Shown here in pieces: positions 22,853-36,446 of a stretch of DNA of 64,000 nucleotides (positions are counted from its first letter, which is position 1; every line of letters begins with the position of its first letter). The DNA lies in contig CM034243.1 in NCBI GenBank assembly GCA_019916065.1, positions 248,001 through 312,000 on the forward strand. The letters are read 5' to 3'. A model generated the notes under the pieces. That model ran no database searches, had not been told where the DNA came from, and was given only the letters and a program-made list of their open reading frames with translations. The stretch is from Vitellaria paradoxa (Eukaryota > Streptophyta > Magnoliopsida > Ericales > Sapotaceae). Made by a program: the position numbers and the translations under genes.

Positions 22853-22985
22853 GTGATGTTTGGATGATCAAAAAAAATAATTGAAAAAATTAAAATAAAA
22901 GTGATACACGATGAAATTTAATTGGAGAAAATTAAAAAAATTTGTAATTTTTTATAACTTTTGGTAAATTTCGGCAATCCAAACA
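22853..22985 (-). mobile_element. MITE-like element, family F (reverse)
   Basis: GATGTTTGGATGATCAAAAA to GGCAATCCAAAC, inverted ends of the GTTTGGAT-type. The interior (TTTTTATAACTTTTGGTAAA) resembles the reverse of 28509-28676. Confidence 0.35.
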
Positions 22986-22999
22986 AAGTAAAAGGATTT

Positions 23000-23811
23000 T
23001 ACAAATCTCCAAAAATATGTAAATAATAAAAACAAATACAATTTTCTTAAATTAATAAATAAATGGAATATCAAATATGAAATAGTCTCTATTCTTTCAT
23101 TTCTTTCACCATCCATAATTATAAGAAATTGAAGGAGATAAGAAATCTATATATTGCGCTACAGTAATCTTAAATTTTAACTATTTCTAAAAAATATTCT
23201 GAACTAAAACTAAGGGTAAAATTAAACTCAAAGCCTTTAAAATGGAGATTGTGTAGGAAGGAAAATTAAATAAATACAAAAGACTTTTCTTACAAGAAGA
23301 TTTTTAGTCAAGAATTAGCCTTCCATTCCTTTTTATAGATGTGCAAAACCTTCCCAACTCTCCACTATCTTACCGTGCTCATAGAATATTATGAGATGAC
23401 TAATAGACTCCGCATATCTCGCGATCATTGCTGTAATAGTAGTAGTAGTAGTGAGTGGTTACAAATCCATTGTCTTTTATTTTATTTTATTCAAAGGTGT
23501 TACAAAATCCATAATCACCTATAGGAATTATTTGTTTTTCGATTGATTTGACATGGCTGATTATTCTATGTTGGACTTGGGAGCTTACCCGTCTTTACAC
23601 CATCCACGTAAACTTGGTTTCATTGGCCATGACCAGATTTGCGTTCACGAATGATTACTTTAATTACTGTTTTAATTGACTTAATCTTGATGTGTTATCC
23701 CCCTCTGCTAAAGATCTTATGAATAGGCCGGATTCCTATAAACCAATTCCTCTATTCTAGATTCGCAATAATGAGTATGGATACTTTAATGCTAATGTCT
23801 TACGTATACTT
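23000..23811. other. Intergenic, no gene seen
   Basis: Unique sequence with a short TAG microsatellite at about 23434-23450. Frames here are short and without family motifs. Confidence 0.35.
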
Positions 23812-23983
23812 ATGGGTGTGTTTAGAGTTGTATAAAAGTATATAAAATAAAATAAAATTGTAATAGTAAGTGTCTTGTAATTCGTGTAGTAAGTGAAAAT
23901 TTTAAATTTTGTTATCTCGTAATTCGTATTTATAGAGATTTGTAAGATTTTATTTTGTTTTGTTTTACTTCGAACGGAGCCTA
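23812..23983 (-). mobile_element. MITE-like element, family B (reverse)
   Basis: Left end GGGTGTGTTTAGAGTTGT, right end ACTTCGAACGGAGCC (inverted GGCTCCGTTCGAAGT). The interior has TCTTGTAATTCGTGTAGTAA and TATCTCGTAATTCGTATTTA. This is the best preserved family B copy in the window. Confidence 0.6.
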
Positions 23984-24597
23984 TATTTCATTCATCTTTC
24001 ATGTGTTGCTGTATGACTAGGAGGATATTTTACCATTAAACGGTGCCGTATTTGTTAATTATGTATCTGAAAAATTACATGTATATCAAAAAATAAAATA
24101 ATTACATATATAGAGCCAAACTAACCCAATCTTAACTGGGTCGATTTGGTTCTGTAGATTGATGGACTGTTTTACGTAGAAATACACATGTAGAATCGCA
24201 TTAAATCATTTTATTTTGGTTTGGATCCAAAATATGCCAATTTATGGACTAAAATTGAAACAATCGGTTTAACTACCTTTACACCTCAAACCAAAGCAAT
24301 CTCCTAATGTTAATGTATAAAACATGAATTTGTAGAGGGAAAAAAAAAAAAAAAAAGAGGGCCTGAGAAATTAAAATAAAATAATTATCTTTTATTTGAA
24401 TTAAATAAATAAAAAATAATCAATAAATATTTATTTAAACATATTTTTATTTAATTAGGAATAAAAAATAATATAAATTAATAATTTATTTTTCTCTATT
24501 ATTTTTCTTCTTCCATTTTAAATTCATGTTTCAAATAATTCAACCAACCCAATCTATTCATACCACGTGCACTAATTTTGTCTTCTACAGCGGTAAA

Positions 24598-24657
24598 TTT
24601 ACGTATCATGATCCCAAATACCCGACTTTTACGTATCATGATCCCAAATACCCGACT
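24598..24657 (+). repeat. Perfect 30-bp tandem duplication
   Basis: TTTACGTATCATGATCCCAA followed by ATACCCGACT occurs at 24598 and again at 24628 without visible mismatch over 29 bases. A perfect duplicate in otherwise decayed intergenic DNA points to a recent event. Confidence 0.9.
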
Positions 24658-24929
24658 ACACATTTGGCTGGTTTGTCACATGGCGGCCTTCTACTTCTGG
24701 GGTTTTCAGACGTGTACAACGTTGAACTCGCGAAGAGTAACAAAACAGGAAAAAGGGAAGACATTATCGGAAAAGAGGAAAAGTTCATTTAATTTTTTTT
24801 AATTTATTTTATTTTTAGGTTTTAACTTTCTTCAAACTAATTCTTTTTTTTTTTTACTTTTTTTTAATTTTTTTAATTTAAACTAATTTTTTTCACATTT
24901 TTTTTTTTGTAAAACACACTAAACGCTTA

Positions 24930-25255
24930 GGTGGCATTTGGTTTGTATTTTTATTTTCTATTTTTTGTTTATATTTTTTATTTTTTGTTTTATGTTTTGA
25001 AAATTTTAAAATAAGGAAAATAGAAAACACATTTAATTTGATATTTTCTATTTTTCGTATTGTAAGATTTTTCTTATTCTGGGTTAAAAGCGCTCAAAAT
25101 GTCTTTTTGTCATTTTACATTTCATGTGTAAACTCATTTTTTATTTTCTAAAATAAATTTTAAAAATACAAATGACCAATTGTATTTTGAACTGTTTTCT
25201 TTATTTTCAAAAATATAAAATAAAAAATAAACTCAAAAAAGGTATATTAAATGGC
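24930..25255 (+). mobile_element. Family E MITE-like copy
   Basis: It begins GGTGGCATTTGGTTTGTATT after TTA (24927-24929) and follows 22437-22749 for nearly its full length, including CTGTTTTCTTTATTTTCAAA near 25190. The right end is diverged (ATTAAATGGCATC instead of CTAAATGAGCCC). Confidence 0.6.
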
Positions 25256-25259
25256 ATCT

Positions 25260-26595
25260 TGATAATTCAAAATTTACCTGCTTTTTACTTTTTAAGAAAA
25301 TTTAGCACTTCAACCATGTATCATATATTATTTCGAATTTTGGTAGTGGCTTTATTAATACCAAATTTAAGAAAAATATATATATTGTATAATTGTTTAG
25401 ATTTGATATATACCTCCACTTTTTATCCATTCAACTATAAATATCTCAAATTAAAAAAAATAATATTTTATTTAAAAATAAAATTATAATTATAGATTTA
25501 TTTAAATTTATTATATTAAATTGATAGAATCCACATCATACAACTACAGTTGATAATTATAGTAAAGTTTTTCTATACCATGGTTTTGGTCACCCTCTGT
25601 AGTTACTTTTATGGTTATTTTAATTCAGGCTTCACTGTGAAGCTAATTACTTTTTTTTTTTTCCTTTTTATCATTGAATTATGGGCGTGGATGTTGACAA
25701 AAAGTTGGTTAAAAATTAAAATAAAAATAAAAAATGTGACGTAAAAGTGTGATACGTAAAAAAAAAATTAATTAGAAGAAAAATATAAAATAATTAAAAT
25801 TAATAAATTTTGATAAGTTTTAATACTCCGAACGACCTGCGTCCTAGTACACACTTGAAAAGTTATCCGATGCTCTTTGAGCATCTGCCCAAAGCCTCTA
25901 AGACTGTGCCAATGATTATTGGCACATCTGACGGCACAAATTTTTATTTTAATTACTAAAGTTAAAGATTAAATTTTTACGTACTTTCTTTTATTGGTAA
26001 TTATTTTTTTACGTACTTAATAAAATTTTATAATTTTAGAATGCGTGTGCCAATTTTATATGTATATATTTGGTAAAATATTAATTTTCATAAAAAAATT
26101 AATAAAAGCAAAAGAAATTACAAAACTAAAAATTGCCAAAAATTCGGAACATACATTATATTAACAGGTTATTTTTATAAATAATTATTATTTAGGGTGT
26201 GTTTGAAACATAATTTTTGGAGGCAAAAAATAAATAAAAGAAAATTATAAAAATGTAAAATGAAATGAAAACATTAAATTTATTTTATTTTTCTTTTAAA
26301 TTTAAAAATTTAAATTTAAAATAAATAAATGTTACTAACAAAATTTAACTCTTATTTAATTAAGCATACAAAAATTAAACAAATTATAAATTTTGTTTTA
26401 CGTTCGCCTAACGTGGAAAGTTGGTCCTGGAGTAGTACCGTCCTATCTGTGAAAGCAAAGCCACCACATGCGCGGCTCAGAATTGTCGTACCTCCTGCCA
26501 GAATAATTCATAACTCATCAATGGCAATGGTTGTGGTACATTTTAGTGTGTCCTATCTTTTGTCCCCGAATATATGAAAACTTTAGCTAATAAGG
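25260..26595. other. Intergenic, no gene seen
   Basis: AT-rich. 26194 on (GGGTGTGTTTGAAACATAAT) looks like the left end of another TIR element without a clear partner. 26400-26570 is a short G/C-richer island with an open frame of 82 codons and no recognisable motif. Confidence 0.3.
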
Positions 26596-26734
26596 CTTTG
26601 TTTGGCGTGACGAAATCCGTGAATAATATGTAAAAATTTCTAAAAGTTATTTATTTTTTATCTTATTATATGAATTATAATTTCATAATTTATCTCATTT
26701 TATTTTACTTTTTGTTACTCCAAATGTCCTATAA
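26596..26734 (+). mobile_element. MITE-like element, family C
   Basis: Left end GGCTTTGTTTGGCGTGA after TAA, right end TTACTCCAAATGTCC. The core TTATCTTATTATATGAATTA then AATTTATCTCATTTTATTTT matches 6648-6782 and 21195-21356. Confidence 0.55.
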
Positions 26735-28508
26735 ATTGCTGCTTTATTAGAATTTTTAATAAAAAAAATTGTGTGCAAATGACGTCACAATGTTATTTTT
26801 GTAATAAATATTTTATTTTAGTGGATAATTATTTATAACAACACTTTATTTTAGTAAATAATTTTTTAAAATTAATTAATTCACCATATTATTTTATTTA
26901 ATATTTCTTAATAAAAAGTCTGGTTTCGTAAGCAGGCGTTTCTTCATGCCCGCTTCTAGTTCTATTTATTTATTTATTTAAGTTGCTTATATAGACTGGC
27001 TCAAGTCCTAAATGACATGCATACCGACCCACCAAAAAAAAAAAAAAAAAAAAAAGTCCTAAACAGCATAAGCAATCACATAAGAAGCAATCACATAAGA
27101 ACTCGGTCATCTAATAAAAAGGCTTAAATTTTAAAAAAATGATTTTTATATATTTAATTATTTTAATTTTATCATCTCCTTAATATAATAATAAAGTAAT
27201 TTTAATACTTAGTAATGATATTAACAATAACTTGGATGAGTACTTATAATATATCTATCTACTAAAAGAACTATTTAGATGGATTCTATTTATAATATAT
27301 TTTTCTTGTCTGTCTCACTAGCCGTCGAGAGCAATTCTACACGGGTCGACTCCACCCGTGCTTATCGATCGATAGAAAATCCCAATAAAGAAAGATAACA
27401 TTAAAAGTGGTGTTCACGCTAAATATATTTAATGACGATTAGTTCCAAATTAATTATGTAAATGGGCTATCTAGTCAATTTTAAACTAATATTAAAAAGT
27501 AATACAGAAGTTTAATAAGTAATTTTTTATTCAACAAATATATTTATGATTATTTGTCCTAAACTAGTTGTTTAATAGTTGTCATCTAATCAATTTCAAA
27601 CTAGAGTTTAAAGGGCTCTAAAAAAAAGTAATAATAATAATAATAATAATAAGTAATTTTGTATATCAAACAACTAAAAGAACTATGTTAACTAAAATAA
27701 GAGTAGTTCACTGAATGCATATACTTTTTACCCTTTGTGAAGATACAATATTTTGTGTTTCAAATTTATGATGCTGGAATCAGAATATGAAAATTTTACT
27801 GCTTTGTAAAGGCCTAATCGCACAAGACTTGTAGTTTTTGAAGTCTTCCACCTAAGTAGCCAAAGAAGACAGAGAAAAAAAGGGGGCAGGAATCTATGCT
27901 CAAACTTATTGGGTTAATTTGGAAAGTTGAAAACCAATATGTACTCTCTACATGTTCAATTATTGATTGCTCTTTCCCTTTTTTTTGTTATTTTGTCCCC
28001 AATAGGGGGCTATGCATATCCTGAGGATTCAAGAATGACAGGTGGAGGATAACCTGCATGCCAGGTTCTCAGAGTGATCAAATAGTCTTTCTTAAAGTAG
28101 ATACCTAACCCAATACATCTATATATGTGTGTGCTGTATATATTTTATATGTGAAGAACCAGACTCAACAGCATGCCAATGTTCATTAGTGGTTCCTGTC
28201 TTATTTGCTGCCAATGCTAAAAAGTGATAAAGAAAGAGAAGGGAGAGAAGGTTAATTAGTATCATTTGAAGGAAGTAGGATTGCTTTCCAATGGGGGATT
28301 ATAGTTCAAAAATCTTGAAATTAGGTTGGTTTATACTTCAAATTAATAATGTACTTCGTTAAAATGGCACCAAACTAGAAAAATGGTGTTAGAATTATTA
28401 GACAATTGTAATATTGTAAATAAATACATTTTTTATGAACAAATAACGATTTAATACTTGAATTTTTGAGAGATAAAAGGGTGAAAAATTATGGATAATA
28501 AGATTATT
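26735..28508. other. Intergenic, no gene recognised
   Basis: A poly(A) run at 27034-27053 and an AAT microsatellite at 27630-27650. 27780-28270 is unique and less AT-rich but has no coding frame. I looked for hairpins matching common plant miRNAs and found none. Confidence 0.35.
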
Positions 28509-28676
28509 AAGAGGTATTTGGTTTACCAAATTTTACCACAAGTTACAAAAAGTTATTTACCAAATTTTACCACAAGTTACAAAAAGTTATAAACTTCTTT
28601 CAATTAAATTTTGTCACATATTATTTTTACATTAAATTTTTATATTTTTTAATACTTTTTTGCCATCCAAACGTTC
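28509..28676 (+). mobile_element. MITE-like element, family F, with internal 34-bp tandem duplication
   Basis: Starts GGTATTTGGTTTACC and ends GCCATCCAAACGTTCC, inverted GGAACGTTTGGATGG. TTTACCAAATTTTACCACAA plus AGTTACAAAAAGTTA occurs at 28522-28555 and again at 28556-28589 with no visible mismatch. Confidence 0.5.
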
Positions 28677-29956
28677 CTTAAGAATTAAAAAAAAAATTAT
28701 TAAAACTATCATAGATTTCTATAAATTTTTAAAGTTTAAGGACGCAATTGTATTTCTAAATTTAACGTTGTTTGTAGATTTATCGTGTCAGGCTTGTAGG
28801 CTTTCAAATGTTTCACATAATTTTTATTATTTTTGTGATAGGATTTTCTAATAATAAAGGATTATCCGTTCAAAAATCATCTCATAATTTGATCTATGAC
28901 CTCTTCCATGCATTACATTTTTCTCGAAAGATCATTGGTATATTCTAAGTTTAATTCGGATGCCAATTGATGATTCCATTGAGATGATTAATTTTCTTAG
29001 GATGGCCCATGGCATCATCTAGACAATTAATGCATGTATATCAACAGCTCGATCTAAGTCCTGACCATCTCCCATATTAGGCAACGTTTCAATATTAATA
29101 CCAAGTTTCCAATGCATCCTCCAAGCTAATTTTGAGTTCAAACATTCCTTATGCATACATCTATATATACAACAATATAACTTAGGATTTGGTTTTTATA
29201 TATTTTCAACCGTTAGATTTGTTCAATAATTAAAATTATTCTTTCTCCGTTTTAATTTCTTTCAGTCATTTCACGCAAAAACATAATATCTCGTTCTTCC
29301 TAAATTTTGTAAATACTTTTTACAATTTTTATGTAAGTTTATTTTATAAATTAAAATTTAAACTATTTGCACGCTAAATTATATTTATCTGCCATTAAAC
29401 ACGAACAATTACTAGTGTATATGTATATATATATATATATATATATAAATTCATATATAAGTATAGTAAACCCTCTGTTAAATTAAATAAATTTTGTTTG
29501 TAGGAAGTTATTCTTTGAAATAATTCCATTTATCCCTAAACTTGTTCTATTTCATAAAAACTTACCGTGGTACATAAGAATAAAGCAATGTCTTAAATGG
29601 TACGTGCTAGGTTTTAAATTAAAAAACAAAATGGACAACTTAATTAAAGGCATAAGTAAAGAGTGTGTGAAATATATAAAAAGTGTAACTGTAATTTGAA
29701 AAAAAAAAAACCTATTAATAGACACAATTGTTGCCTTTTGGGGAAAAAAATTGTATATATGTTTCGTGATTTGTTTTTATATTTTTACTTTAATCTCAAA
29801 TAAAAGAAATGTAAAGATAATTTTTTAAATTAAAAAATCTAATTAAAGAATATAGAAAACAATTTTTTTTAACTAAAAACTAAAAATTAGTATGTCATTC
29901 AAGAAGGAGATATCAGCTCATGAACGGAAGATCGAGACAAGCTATTAAATTAAGGG
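28677..29956. other. Intergenic, no gene seen
   Basis: Unique AT-rich sequence with a (TA)n tract at 29425-29447. No coding or RNA feature recognised. Confidence 0.35.
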
Positions 29957-30105
29957 GGTATTTAGATGCAGAAAAGTACGAAAAAAAAATATAGAAGTTG
30001 ATATAAAAATGATATATGCCAAATTTTGATTCGAAAAATTGATAATTTTTTTATAACTTTTGATAATTTTTTTATATGTTTTGGTTGTCTAAAGACTTAA
30101 AATCT
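29957..30105 (+). mobile_element. Possible family F MITE-like copy
   Basis: GGGGGTATTTAGATGCAGAA to TTTTGGTTGTCTAAAGA with the TTTTTATAACTTTTGATAA interior seen in other family F copies. Ends match only loosely. Confidence 0.3.
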
Positions 30106-30125
30106 AATTGTTTAAGTATATTTAC

Positions 30126-30505
30126 CTCAGGGTGGAAACAAGCCTAATCAAACTGAGTTGTAACTTGTTCGAATTCGACTCAAATTTTTTATACTAAGTT
30201 CGAGTTCGAGCTTAGCTCGAACAAGAAGAATTTAAACTCAAATTTGGCTCGTGAATAACTCGATTGAACTAAAACGAATTCGTTTTAGTTTAAAATATAA
30301 TAAATAAAATATTATTAAAAATATAAAAATAATATTAAAAAAATATATATTATTTTAACGAACTTACTCGCAAACTTTCAAGTAAAACTTTTCTGTACTC
30401 GAGCTCAAATTTAAACAAGTCATAAAATAAATTCGATTCAAGCTCGTTTTAGTCACAAATCGAATTCAAGCGAATTTTTTTTTCAAGTCAAATTTGAATA
30501 GTTCG
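30126..30505 (+). mobile_element. Degenerate 'CTCGAGTTCGAG'-type repeat element
   Basis: It is rich in words such as AGTTCGAGTTCGAGCTTAGC and CTCGAGCTCAAATTTAAACA around an AT-rich core. This is a very common plant repeat type, with relatives in the lipase gene introns (41309-41600, 41870-42085). The left end AGGGTGGAAACAAGCC resembles hAT-type ends. No target duplication was found. Confidence 0.4.
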
Positions 30506-33500
30506 TGAAGGAATCCATTCGTTTTTACTCTTAATTTATATATTTTTAATTTCAAAAAACATTAATATATTTGAACCACTCGATTTTGATTGGAACTCGA
30601 ACCTCGTTCTGGCAAATATGTATTCTTGCGCCTTGAAATTAAAGGTGATGTCCTGTCATGTATATCTCTAAAGTGGTCCAACAAGAAATCAACTCGGTTG
30701 CGACAAATCAGTATTCCAAACTCCCAACTGAAAATGGAGCACAAACATGTTCAGCAACACGCGGCACAAGCCGTCTGGGCATCCCCAGCGTAGCCGACAG
30801 AACTTTTACAACTTTTTATCGATAAAAAAGAGATCCTTTTTAGCTACATGGGCCCTTCATTTATTGCACGATTCACCAGGAAAATCGATCAATCGGAACG
30901 CGAAAAATGTCCTCCAATATTTAAACAAAATGCCCACATTTCTCGCACCTTCGTTTGTTTGATTGGAATTGAGCAACCTTACGGGTCCCCCCATGTTCGA
31001 CACCTATTGCGTGACAATTTCAGGGGTGATAATGCTATATTATTAGAAATGACAATGAAAGTGAGACGGGGTGATCGTACGAGTATGCTCTTTTATGGTG
31101 GGATAAAATCTATCTCTATAGTCACTTTAATTTATTTTATTTAAATTATAACAAAAAAATTTCTATAGTTTTGGTTGAGGTGTAATTGAGTTTTTTTTTT
31201 TTTTTTGTCAAATATCGTTTATACTCAGTCGTAAAAATAAAAGCAATTATATAAAGTTAGAGGAAATTGATAATTTTTTTTTTCCTTTGTGAGACAAATG
31301 GCCTCTTAACTCATTAAAATATTTTATAATTACAAGATTATAGAGTACTTTTTCTTGCCAGGGCAATGCGTGTAATGTTGGGTTTAAAAAATATTTTTTG
31401 TTTTACGTTAAATGATATTTTATTATTTTTTTACCCATTCAATCCCTAATTTAATTATTAAATAGAGGGGTTTGAGTTGAGGGAGGCACACCTCAGGAGC
31501 TCCCAACTCCTTGAGAGTAGTAACAAATTCACAATACTTTCGAATATAAAGATAGAAAAGAGGGTAGCTGTCACGAAAACTCTCTCACATGTACTAAATA
31601 TATTTTACACCTAATTTTATAAAAGAAAAATAAATAAAAAAAAAGACCAAATTAACCAAGCAATCGCTAAATGCCAATCTCAAGATAAAAAGCCTAAAAT
31701 GAATTAATGCCGCATGTTGTCTTCCTTAAAGTAGACAAAAAAGCAAACCCCACGAGAACACCTGAAAAAACATACAGTAAGTGCAAAGAAACAAAACACG
31801 TACTATAAATGGGTTAAGCATTCGTTGTTTGATTCTTATAATTAGTTAGGCAATTCATCCCTGTAAACGAATGGAGCCAATGGAATTTCTTTCTTCTTTT
31901 ATAATTGAAATTAAGTGATTAGCTTAACTTCGAAGCATTCCTAATGATGCTCTTCGATCGATCATGATCTTAGGCACGCTTTTCACTGTTGCCTTTTCAA
32001 CGTGGCAAGAAAGAGCTTAGGATGAGGCTTTGGCAGGTTATAGTTTGAAGTGGAGTACCGATGCTTTTTGAAAATGGTTGCCCTTCAAATCAATTGTCGT
32101 CTCTCTTCTCACACGGTAATAGGAATCTTCAAACTCCATCCACCTGCTAAAGAAAAACTATATATATATATATATATATTTGTATGTATCCTTAAATTAA
32201 TTCAGTGTTTAAAACAGGACACCCTCGAGGAGGTCACAATGGATTATGTTGTGACACATATTTACGTAGTTTGTCATATTTTATCATTATCAATTGAGCA
32301 CAATTCATGTGTTTGACAAGTATTTAATTGTCTGACTAAGGGAAGTAAATGGATCAAGTCTGGGCTTGGCAACCCATTTCTAACCTAGTTTTAGATTGAT
32401 TCGCCCCGGTTGAACCGGCTTTCTTCTATTTAATTTAATTCTATTTTACCTTTTACATTAAACTATTGAAAAAAATATATATCAAGTGTTCAGCATATAT
32501 AATTAATATATAGCATTTTTTGTTACTTTTTTTTAACAATAACCGACAAAATGGGTAATGTGAAAATGACCTAAAAGCACAGGCGCAAAGTGAAATTAAA
32601 AGTAAAATATAAAGATGTAAATGTAATTTATTCAATTTTTTTAATTATAAAATACAATTTGGATTTTTTTTGCCACAAAATTTTATGGAATTTCTGAAAA
32701 AATAAATCTTTCTTGCAAGTAGTTAATTACTTTTATTCTTCAATGCATTTGGAGTTTTCAAAAATTCTCTCTATAATTCTCTACAAATTTTTTTTTTATC
32801 GCAAACTACATAAATTTTTATAAAATCTCTAAAAGTCTATATATATTATTAATCTTTACAAATCTCTATATCTATATAAATTCCAATAAAATTTTTACAA
32901 GTTTTAAAAGATTTTAACATAAAAATCAAAAAATGTTTGCGAGAATCGATTAAAACAGAACAAAATTCATTTTAACGGATCCATTTGGATAGATTTTCAC
33001 TGTTATATATATTTTTTATGATTTGTTGTTTGCATTTTAAATATCAAAAAGTAAATTAAATCATATTTTATTCTAACTTTTTGAACTCTAAATGACTTCT
33101 ATATCATCTTCAACCACCCCCCAAAAGTTTGGGAATGGTTCTAAAACTTAATCAGAGATCTAAACCGACTATTTGAAGAGTTGAATCCAAATATTGTCAA
33201 CCCTACTCTTTAGCTTAAGTCCTTGCCATATGATTTTATTTTTCATGAGTTTTAACTTTCAGCATAACTTAGCACAAAATAAATTAACAAATAAATAAAA
33301 AATGTAACAAATATCCGTTATAATACTTTCTCCTTTTTGGGCCGAAGGTGTTGGCTTGGGTTAAACACTACTCATAGGCCCATGAGCCCATCCATGTATT
33401 GAAAGCCAGGCCCATCCAAACTAGCTTGGCGTCTCCCGCAAGAATCGATTTGTTTATTCATTTGGCTAAAATTTTATTTTTATTATAAAAAAAACAATTT

Positions 33501-33801
33501 TTTAGGGTTTTTTTTTAATAAGAATTAAGAAACCGAGCTTATAATTAGTTATGACGTGGGGACTTCAATAACTTTTGACTTTAATAAATTTTTAGCCTCC
33601 ACACTGCGATTACTAAATATCTGCCAAACTATTTATTAAGATTCAACATTACAATTAACCAAAGTTTAAATCCTTGATTCTGATAAAAAAAAAATAACTT
33701 AAAATCTAAAATAAAATATTGAATAAAAACAAATTATTTAAGTTATGTGGACGAGGTTTCCAAAGTCTATGAAGCAGCCACTTCCTCTCTTTCTTTCTCA
33801 A

Positions 33802-33832
<31 letters not shown>

Positions 33833-34140
33833 CGCATATATATATATATATATATATTCTTGTGCATTCTTAATTTAATTTGCTTATGGTCATCTGGGAT
33901 CTTCTACTTGAACTGCACGAGGGTTTTCCGGATTATTTAAGAAGTTTTCTAGAAGTTTAAGGAAGGGTGCTTTGTCTTCCAACAAAAGTTTATTTGTGTC
34001 GGTCGTTCCAAGACATGTACAAAGCAATAGCTTAGATGGTCGGGGAAGCATCACTGCTTGCTAGGAGGGCACGCACGTGCCCTATTAAATTAAGAGCGTT
34101 TGATGCTCAATCACGGTGTTTTAAGGTAAGTATACATATA
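30506..34140. other. Intergenic, no gene recognised
   Basis: 30590-31140 has overlapping open frames without family motifs. (TA)n tracts lie at 32160-32179 and 33837-33857, and (CA)n at 33819-33832. 32749-32885 looks like a degraded family B copy (TTTGGAGTTTTCAAAAATTC). 34060-34083 contains a short palindrome around GGGCACGCACGTGCCC, which did not match a known miRNA hairpin. Confidence 0.35.
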
Positions 34141-34292
34141 GGGTAGGCTTAAAGTGATAAAAAATTAGATAAAATAAAATAAATTGTGAATTTATAATTT
34201 ATGTATTAAGATAAAAGATAAATTATTTTTAAAAGTTATTTAAAATTTTTTTTAAAAATTTTAGAGACTTATATCAAATTAAACGGAACCAT
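34141..34292 (-). mobile_element. MITE-like element, family C (reverse)
   Basis: GGGTAGGCTTAAAGTGATAA to ATCAAATTAAACGGAACC, with the family C core reversed (AAAATAAATTGTGAATTTAT, aattatttttaaaagttattt). Confidence 0.5.
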
Positions 34293-36446
34293 AATAATGT
34301 TAATTGTTTCCATACTTGGTACGGTAAAAGTGAAAATTGTTAAACATCTCGTCTGATCACGGTAAAAATTATTAAACATCTTGGTAACGTGAAAATTATT
34401 TAACATCGATCTGAATTTAAAAATTTTATATTTATTTTTTTATATTTCAAGTTAAGTTAAAAATATTAAAAAGTTTGCTAAGAATAATGAATTTAACCGT
34501 TAATAATTTTTAAAAATACATTTAGAAGCGTTATACTTCTTATTTTTTGTACTTACGGCATTTATTCTATCTGATTTTTAATACATATTTATATTTTTTA
34601 CTAAAAGATTTAACACTATTCACAATTTTATTTTAATTTTAAGTAAAAAAAGTTATAATCACATTTTTTTTTTAAATTCACAAAATATATGTAATTTTTA
34701 TCTTTAATAAAGAGTATAAAGACAACGAATTTAAATGTAAGTTATCTTAATCATTGAGATTGAATGGAGTATTTAACTTTAGATATCTTATGAGGATTTG
34801 GAGAGCTGACATTAATTTCAATATCAGTTTAAAAACTATGTGATCAAAATCATTGAATTTTAATCTAACTGTTCAAACAAGTTCATATATTTTTAAGCGT
34901 AAAAATACATAAATGAATTTGATCAGTTGGATTTTAATCCAACATCCCCATACAATTATCAGGCCTCCTCCTTTTTATGATTTATGGTAGGGTGTGTTGG
35001 GATTGAAAATTTGGTAAAAGAGAGGGGAAAAAAAAGAGAAAGATTAAAAAAATATAAAAGAAACATAAAATTCAAAATGCATATTTTTATTGAATAAATT
35101 CAAAAATACAATAATATAAAACTTATTTATCAATATATTAAATTTTTAGTTTCTCAAATATCATGTTTTTTATTTTTCATTTTCTACTATAATCTAAATA
35201 AGAAAAAAAAATTGAAATACATATAACTTTGCTTTTTCCTTAATAAATTATTAATCAAAACATAGCATTAGAGTGTTTCATATTTTAGAGTCAAAAAAAG
35301 AAAAATCTGTTTGTCCTTTGTCAGATTCCAATACACTCCTTGCTTAGAGGATCAATTACAGCCACATATAACGACATGTTTGTTTTGGAGGGAAGAGAGG
35401 GTAAAATTTATTAATTATCTTTTATTACATTAGTTTAGAAGAGAGAGTAAAAATTACTATAGAGATAACGATAATTAAGTGTTTAATAATTGTTTTAAAG
35501 GGAAACGCTATAATTGTTCCTTACAATTTTTTAGTGCTAAATATGGTTTCTCTTTCCGATATTATTAATTAAGTGTTTTTCGTAATTTTTTCTCTTTTAC
35601 TTTAATAAAAAAAGTATATAAGAGTAAATATTCAAATATAATAAAGAACGGTTTATGAAATTTGTTGCATAGTGAATTAAATCAGAAAGTTAAAATTCTG
35701 CAGAGTAAAAAAGTAATATTTTAAAAAATTATTTACAAATATTGTTGTTGGTCGAGATTAGATCAAATATATAGAAACTGGTATGAAAAATTACATTAAG
35801 ATATTATTATTTTTATTTTCATTTACTAAGAAATTTCACATTTTCCTTATTAATTTTAGACTTTTGCCTCTAATTTTTTTTTATTTTAATTCTATTAACG
35901 GGAAAAATATAATTTCAACCCCACCAATTAGAAATTTTAAATCCGCAACCGACCACAATGCTATTATGCCACGAATATCATTCTTACATTTGCCTTATTA
36001 GTGGCCCAAATATCATAGCTTTTTATTTTTCATTTTTTAAAGTGAGATCTTTTATTAAAAATCATCTTTTGTTATGAATAATATAATAGTGTATTTAATT
36101 TTTTTTTATCAGTTCACTCATTCCTTATTACTACTACTGACATGTTTGATTTATAAATTTTTGTCAATTTTTAATAATTTTTTTATAAAAAAATTGATAT
36201 GTGTTTTTCTTATGTGTTTGGTACTTTGTTGTGTAAGTTAAAAAAATTAAAAAATTTTAAAAATTTTAGATGTTTTATGTGTGATAATTTTTTTTTTATA
36301 TATTTAGTAACTTTTGATAGAAAAAGTTAGAGTTAACTAAAAATTAAAGAAAATTAGCATTTTTTGACTTGTCCTGGAACGAGAACAAGTGCTTTGGGAA
36401 GACAGCTGAGCCGTTTGTAATCACATTATTCCACAGTGTCCTTATT
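34293..36446. other. Intergenic, no gene seen
   Basis: Very AT-rich. The frame at 35783-36001 is Phe/Ile-rich without recognisable motif. No RNA gene or clear transposon ends. Confidence 0.35.

Noticed and set aside
30590..31144. Three overlapping plus-strand open frames
   Set aside because: They overlap in different frames, contain no family motif and follow directly after a decayed repeat.
34060..34085. miRNA-like hairpin around GGGCACGCACGTGCCC
   Set aside because: The stem is only a few base pairs and there is no match to a known mature miRNA.
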